The notes under the pieces were generated by a model, which saw only the letters and a list, made by a program, of their open reading frames with translations, was not told the origin of the DNA and searched no databases. From Deltaproteobacteria bacterium (GTDB lineage: Bacteria > Desulfobacterota > Desulfuromonadia > Desulfuromonadales > BM103): a DNA stretch of 8,847 nt. A program made the position numbers and the translations under genes. Position 1 is the stretch's first letter, and each line of letters begins with the position of its first letter. Location: NCBI GenBank assembly GCA_019313105.1, contig JAFDBW010000051.1, forward strand, positions 1-8,847, given 5' to 3'. Of the stretch, positions 6,677 to 8,847 are shown piece after piece.

Positions 6677-7396
6677 TCAATTCAGCTCGACGTCTAAAAC
6701 ATGATTTAGCTGCAACAAAATGATCATTCGACCCTGATAGCGGCCAATGCCGAAGATCATTTCACGATCCAGCCCGGACAGTACTCCAGGGGGCGGCTCA
6801 ATCTCATCCTCGACGAGGTTGACAACCTGGTTAATATTGTCGACCAGAAGACCGACTGTCATCTCTCCCGACTGGCAGACAACGATACGCGAGTTTACTG
6901 TTATTTCTGCGACACCCAGATTCAAGCGGCAGCGCAAATCGAACACCGGAACAACGACACCGCGTAGAGAGATAATTCCTAAAACAAACTCCGGGGACCT
7001 GGGAATTTCCGTAAATTCCCTCGCTTTGATTATCTCGCTAATTTGCCTAATGTCCAGCGCATACTCCTCATTGTCGAGTTGGAAAGCCAGGTACTGACAG
7101 ACATTCTGGGATTGCGCAGCAACCTGATCCTGCAGCATCGCCGCGTAGGATTCATCGTTAGCTAAAACCAGCTCGTCCGTTGCAGCAAAGATGCGGTCAA
7201 GGCTTTCGGTAATCTTCGTCGGCTGGTTATCAGGAACGGCCACAACACCCTCTTCAACAGGCGTTTTTGCAGTTTCGGTGTCTTCCTCACCCAAGTCAGG
7301 ATCTGGCACCATCTCACGCTCAGGCGCAGCCTCTGGTAGGGCGGCGTCCGATTTGACTTGGGCCTTGGCTTTTTTACGTATCTCTGCGATATCCAT
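6677..7396 (-). CDS. cheW: CheW-type coupling protein with a long acidic N-terminal extension
   Basis: CheW adaptors link receptors to CheA at the inner face of the membrane. This one has 239 residues against about 150-170 for a plain CheW. The CheW domain occupies about residues 100-237: YLAFQLDNEEYALDI (102-116), IPRSPEFVLGIISLRG (131-146, with the conserved LRG loop), VVVPVFDL (147-154) and a second-half GLLVDNINQVV. The first ~98 residues are low in complexity and rich in Pro, Asp and Glu. They begin with a basic amphipathic stretch, MDIAEIRKKAKAQVK, followed by a disordered-looking linker. The start ATG lies 3 nt after the ATPase stop, with a modest GGA element inside that gene. I infer that the N-terminal helix docks a partner, possibly the adjacent ATPase. 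The extension could instead be just a tether. Confidence 0.93.
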   Translation of the reverse strand: MDIAEIRKKAKAQVKSDAALPEAAPEREMVPDPDLGEEDTETAKTPVEEGVVAVPDNQPTKITESLDRIFAATDELVLANDESYAAMLQDQVAAQSQNVCQYLAFQLDNEEYALDIRQISEIIKAREFTEIPRSPEFVLGIISLRGVVVPVFDLRCRLNLGVAEITVNSRIVVCQSGEMTVGLLVDNINQVVNLVEDEIEPPPGVLSGLDREMIFGIGRYQGRMIILLQLNHVLDVELN

Positions 7397-7399
7397 CTG

Positions 7400-8224
7400 T
7401 TATCCGTGGTCCTGTTGTGGCAGGTTGTTGTCAAGCTCCAGCATCACAGCATCCATAACACCCCTATCAACCCGCTCACCACCCCTGCCGAAGCACTCCA
7501 ATAATGCCAGTGACGCGGCATGATTGATCATGCGCGGGATACCTCCCGAATAGGCATAGACGGAGTCAACCGCCTCATCACCGAAAAGTCCGGGCCTGCC
7601 ACCAGCTTTAATGATTCTGAAATCCAGGTATTCGGCCGTCTCTGCCAGATTGAGCGGTTGCAGATCGTACTGCATACCGATCCTTTGACGCAAAGGCTCG
7701 TAGGCACGGTGTCTGAAACGTCTTTTCAGCTCCGGCTGTCCCATCAGAACGATACTGATCAGGTTTCTGTCATCCAGTTGAAAATTAGTCAGCAACCTGA
7801 TTTCGTCGAAAGTCTCCTTGTGCGGTACAAGCTGTGCCTCGTCAATCACCACGACCGGAGTCGTATCCTTCTCATAGAAATCGAATAAAATCCTGCCGAT
7901 CTGTTCAAGCAGATCGACTTTGAAACTGGCCGGGCACTCAACGCCAAGATGGCGGGCCAGGCTACTGAGGAACTCCAACGGAGTCAATCGCGGGTTGATC
8001 AGGCAGATGACCTTGAAGCTTTCATCAAGAGTGTCCATGAGAGCCCGCGACAGGGTTGTTTTGCCACAACCAATCTCGCCGGTCAGTAGCACCAGATCGC
8101 GCTCCTCGACTGCGTATTGCATGCGAGCCAAGGCCTCGCGATGGCCACGGCTCAAAAAAAGAAACCGGGGGTCCGGCGTCTTACTGAAGGGCCTTTCCTG
8201 AAGCCCGAAGTACGTTTCATACAT
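7400..8224 (-). CDS. ExeA/GspA-like AAA+ ATPase within the che operon
   Basis: Predicted cytoplasmic P-loop ATPase of 274 residues. It opens with the signature of the ExeA-like family: YFGLQERPF followed by TPDPRFLFLS and HREAL (residues 5-32). The Walker A motif is GEIGCGKTT (49-57) and the Walker B motif VVVIDEAQ (124-131). A sensor-1-like strand VLMGQPEL lies at 159-166, arginine-finger candidates at R179 and R181 (LRQRI), and a sensor-2-like GGIPRMIN at 228-235. Relatives (ExeA/GspA of type II secretion, TniB/MuB-like transposition ATPases) use ATP to assemble or remodel partner complexes. ExeA proper carries a transmembrane segment and a peptidoglycan-binding domain, and neither is present here. 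The gene overlaps cheA by 8 nt and ends 3 nt before a cheW, so its job is probably tied to the chemosensory complex. That role is inference; the fold and ATP-binding call is firm. Confidence 0.92.
   Translation of the reverse strand: MYETYFGLQERPFSKTPDPRFLFLSRGHREALARMQYAVEERDLVLLTGEIGCGKTTLSRALMDTLDESFKVICLINPRLTPLEFLSSLARHLGVECPASFKVDLLEQIGRILFDFYEKDTTPVVVIDEAQLVPHKETFDEIRLLTNFQLDDRNLISIVLMGQPELKRRFRHRAYEPLRQRIGMQYDLQPLNLAETAEYLDFRIIKAGGRPGLFGDEAVDSVYAYSGGIPRMINHAASLALLECFGRGGERVDRGVMDAVMLELDNNLPQQDHG
8217..8224 (-). other. cheA stop / ATPase start overlap (8 nt)
   Basis: On the minus strand the bases ATGTATGA hold the start ATG of the ATPase gene and, one frame over, the final GTA TGA of cheA. 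There is no strong Shine-Dalgarno sequence just upstream. Translational coupling is therefore the likely way the ATPase is expressed, and it ties the ATPase to the cheA transcript. Confidence 0.85.
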
Positions 8225-8847
8225 TGAGTGCAGACTCGCCGCGCAACGCTTCGCTCATCAATCCGGCTACGTCCAGCACCAGGATGGTTTTCTGGTTACC
8301 CAGTTCGGCCGCCCCAGAAATTCCCTTGACGAACGAGAGAGCTTTACCGAGCGACTTGATGACAACATCCTGCTGACCAAGCAAATCATCAACCACGAAG
8401 CCCATGCGTTTGTCAGCCAGACCGACAATTGCAACAAACAGACGCCGGCCTTCATCAACTTCATCGAGAGACTGGCCAAAGACCTTGTCGAGGCGCAGCA
8501 GTGGCACGGTGCTTTTGCGCAGTTCGATAACTTCGCGCCTCTCAACCGTCTGGATGGCATCATCTTCAACCATCAGGGTTTCAAGCACCGAATTAATCGG
8601 AATCGCATAGGTCTTCTTGCCGACCTGAACAATCAAGGCCTTTATGATGGCCAGGGTAATCGGCAGGGTAATGATGATACTGGAGCCATGGCCGAACCGG
8701 CTGTACACCTCAATCATTCCGGATAGTGCTGCAATATTATTTTTAACCACATCCATACCGACACCACGACCGGAAAGGTCACTGACTTCATCACGGGTTG
8801 AGAACCCGGGCATAAACAGCAGCTCGTGGAGTTCCTCCTCAGTCAAA
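8217..8847 (-). CDS. cheA: Chemotaxis histidine kinase CheA, C-terminal fragment (5' end outside window)
   Basis: Partial gene running off the right edge; the last 209 residues are visible. CheA is the cytoplasmic kinase that autophosphorylates on His under receptor control and passes phosphate to CheY and CheB. The visible part starts inside the ATP-binding domain: an F-box-like FMPGFST (fragment residues 11-17), the G2 box SGRGVGMDVV (25-34) and the glycine-rich GHGSS before ITLPITLAI (52-68). The CheW-like P5 regulatory domain follows (about 67-198) and ends in the typical ILVLDV strand. The protein stops straight after P5, with no C-terminal receiver. The Hpt domain, dimerisation domain and N box would lie beyond the window. 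The reading frame is open at the edge with a TTG codon that is internal, not a start. The stop overlaps the start of the next gene by 8 nt. The family call is secure; the pathway class cannot be read from this fragment. Confidence 0.96.
   Translation of the reverse strand, partial: LTEEELHELLFMPGFSTRDEVSDLSGRGVGMDVVKNNIAALSGMIEVYSRFGHGSSIIITLPITLAIIKALIVQVGKKTYAIPINSVLETLMVEDDAIQTVERREVIELRKSTVPLLRLDKVFGQSLDEVDEGRRLFVAIVGLADKRMGFVVDDLLGQQDVVIKSLGKALSFVKGISGAAELGNQKTILVLDVAGLMSEALRGESALNV

Noticed and set aside
7400..8224. Reading the ATPase as part of a transposon (TniB/MuB-like) or type II secretion locus
   Set aside because: There is no transposase, terminal repeat or secretion gene nearby. 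The gene is embedded in and coupled to the che operon, and base composition does not visibly change at its borders.

Overview
The window is one unbroken run of ten genes, all on the minus strand, so transcription goes from high to low coordinates. It encodes most of a chemosensory (chemotaxis-like) signalling system. The combination of protein families suggests a deltaproteobacterium, most likely of the Desulfuromonadales/Geobacter type: an MJ0042-type zinc ribbon fused to a receiver, an ExeA-like ATPase and a long HEAT-repeat protein inside a che operon, plus a coiled-coil GAF protein. GC content looks moderate. This assignment rests on family knowledge, not on a database search.

Layout in transcription order: cheA (C-terminal part only, cut by the right edge, 8847-8217); an ExeA/GspA-like AAA+ ATPase (8224-7400); a CheW with a long acidic N-terminal extension (7396-6677); a stand-alone CheY-type receiver (6657-6289); a second, short CheW (6283-5768); a zinc-ribbon/receiver/helical-tail protein (about 5707-4787); a HEAT-repeat protein of about 20 repeats (4766-2757); cheR (2748-1867); cheB (1870-794); and a coiled-coil/GAF protein whose 3' end is cut by the left edge (722-1). 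From cheA to cheB the gaps run from 8-nt overlaps to about 60 nt, so this is almost certainly one operon. The only other sizeable gap is the 71 nt between cheB and the GAF gene (723-793). It has no convincing terminator or promoter, so the GAF gene may belong to the same transcript. No stretch over 300 bases lacks a gene, and I saw no RNA genes, mobile elements, CRISPR arrays or long DNA repeats.

How the parts fit: CheA phosphorylates response regulators under control of receptors coupled by one or both CheW proteins. CheR and CheB add and remove receptor methyl groups. The CheY-type receiver has all its catalytic residues and is the obvious phosphorylation output. The zinc-ribbon receiver keeps the phospho-acceptor Asp but lacks the paired acidic metal-binding residues, so it may act differently. 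The ATPase and HEAT protein are not part of textbook chemotaxis. They are the candidates for a new function here, perhaps assembly, scaffolding or an output other than flagellar switching. No receptor (MCP), CheC/CheD/CheX/CheZ or flagellar gene lies in the window.
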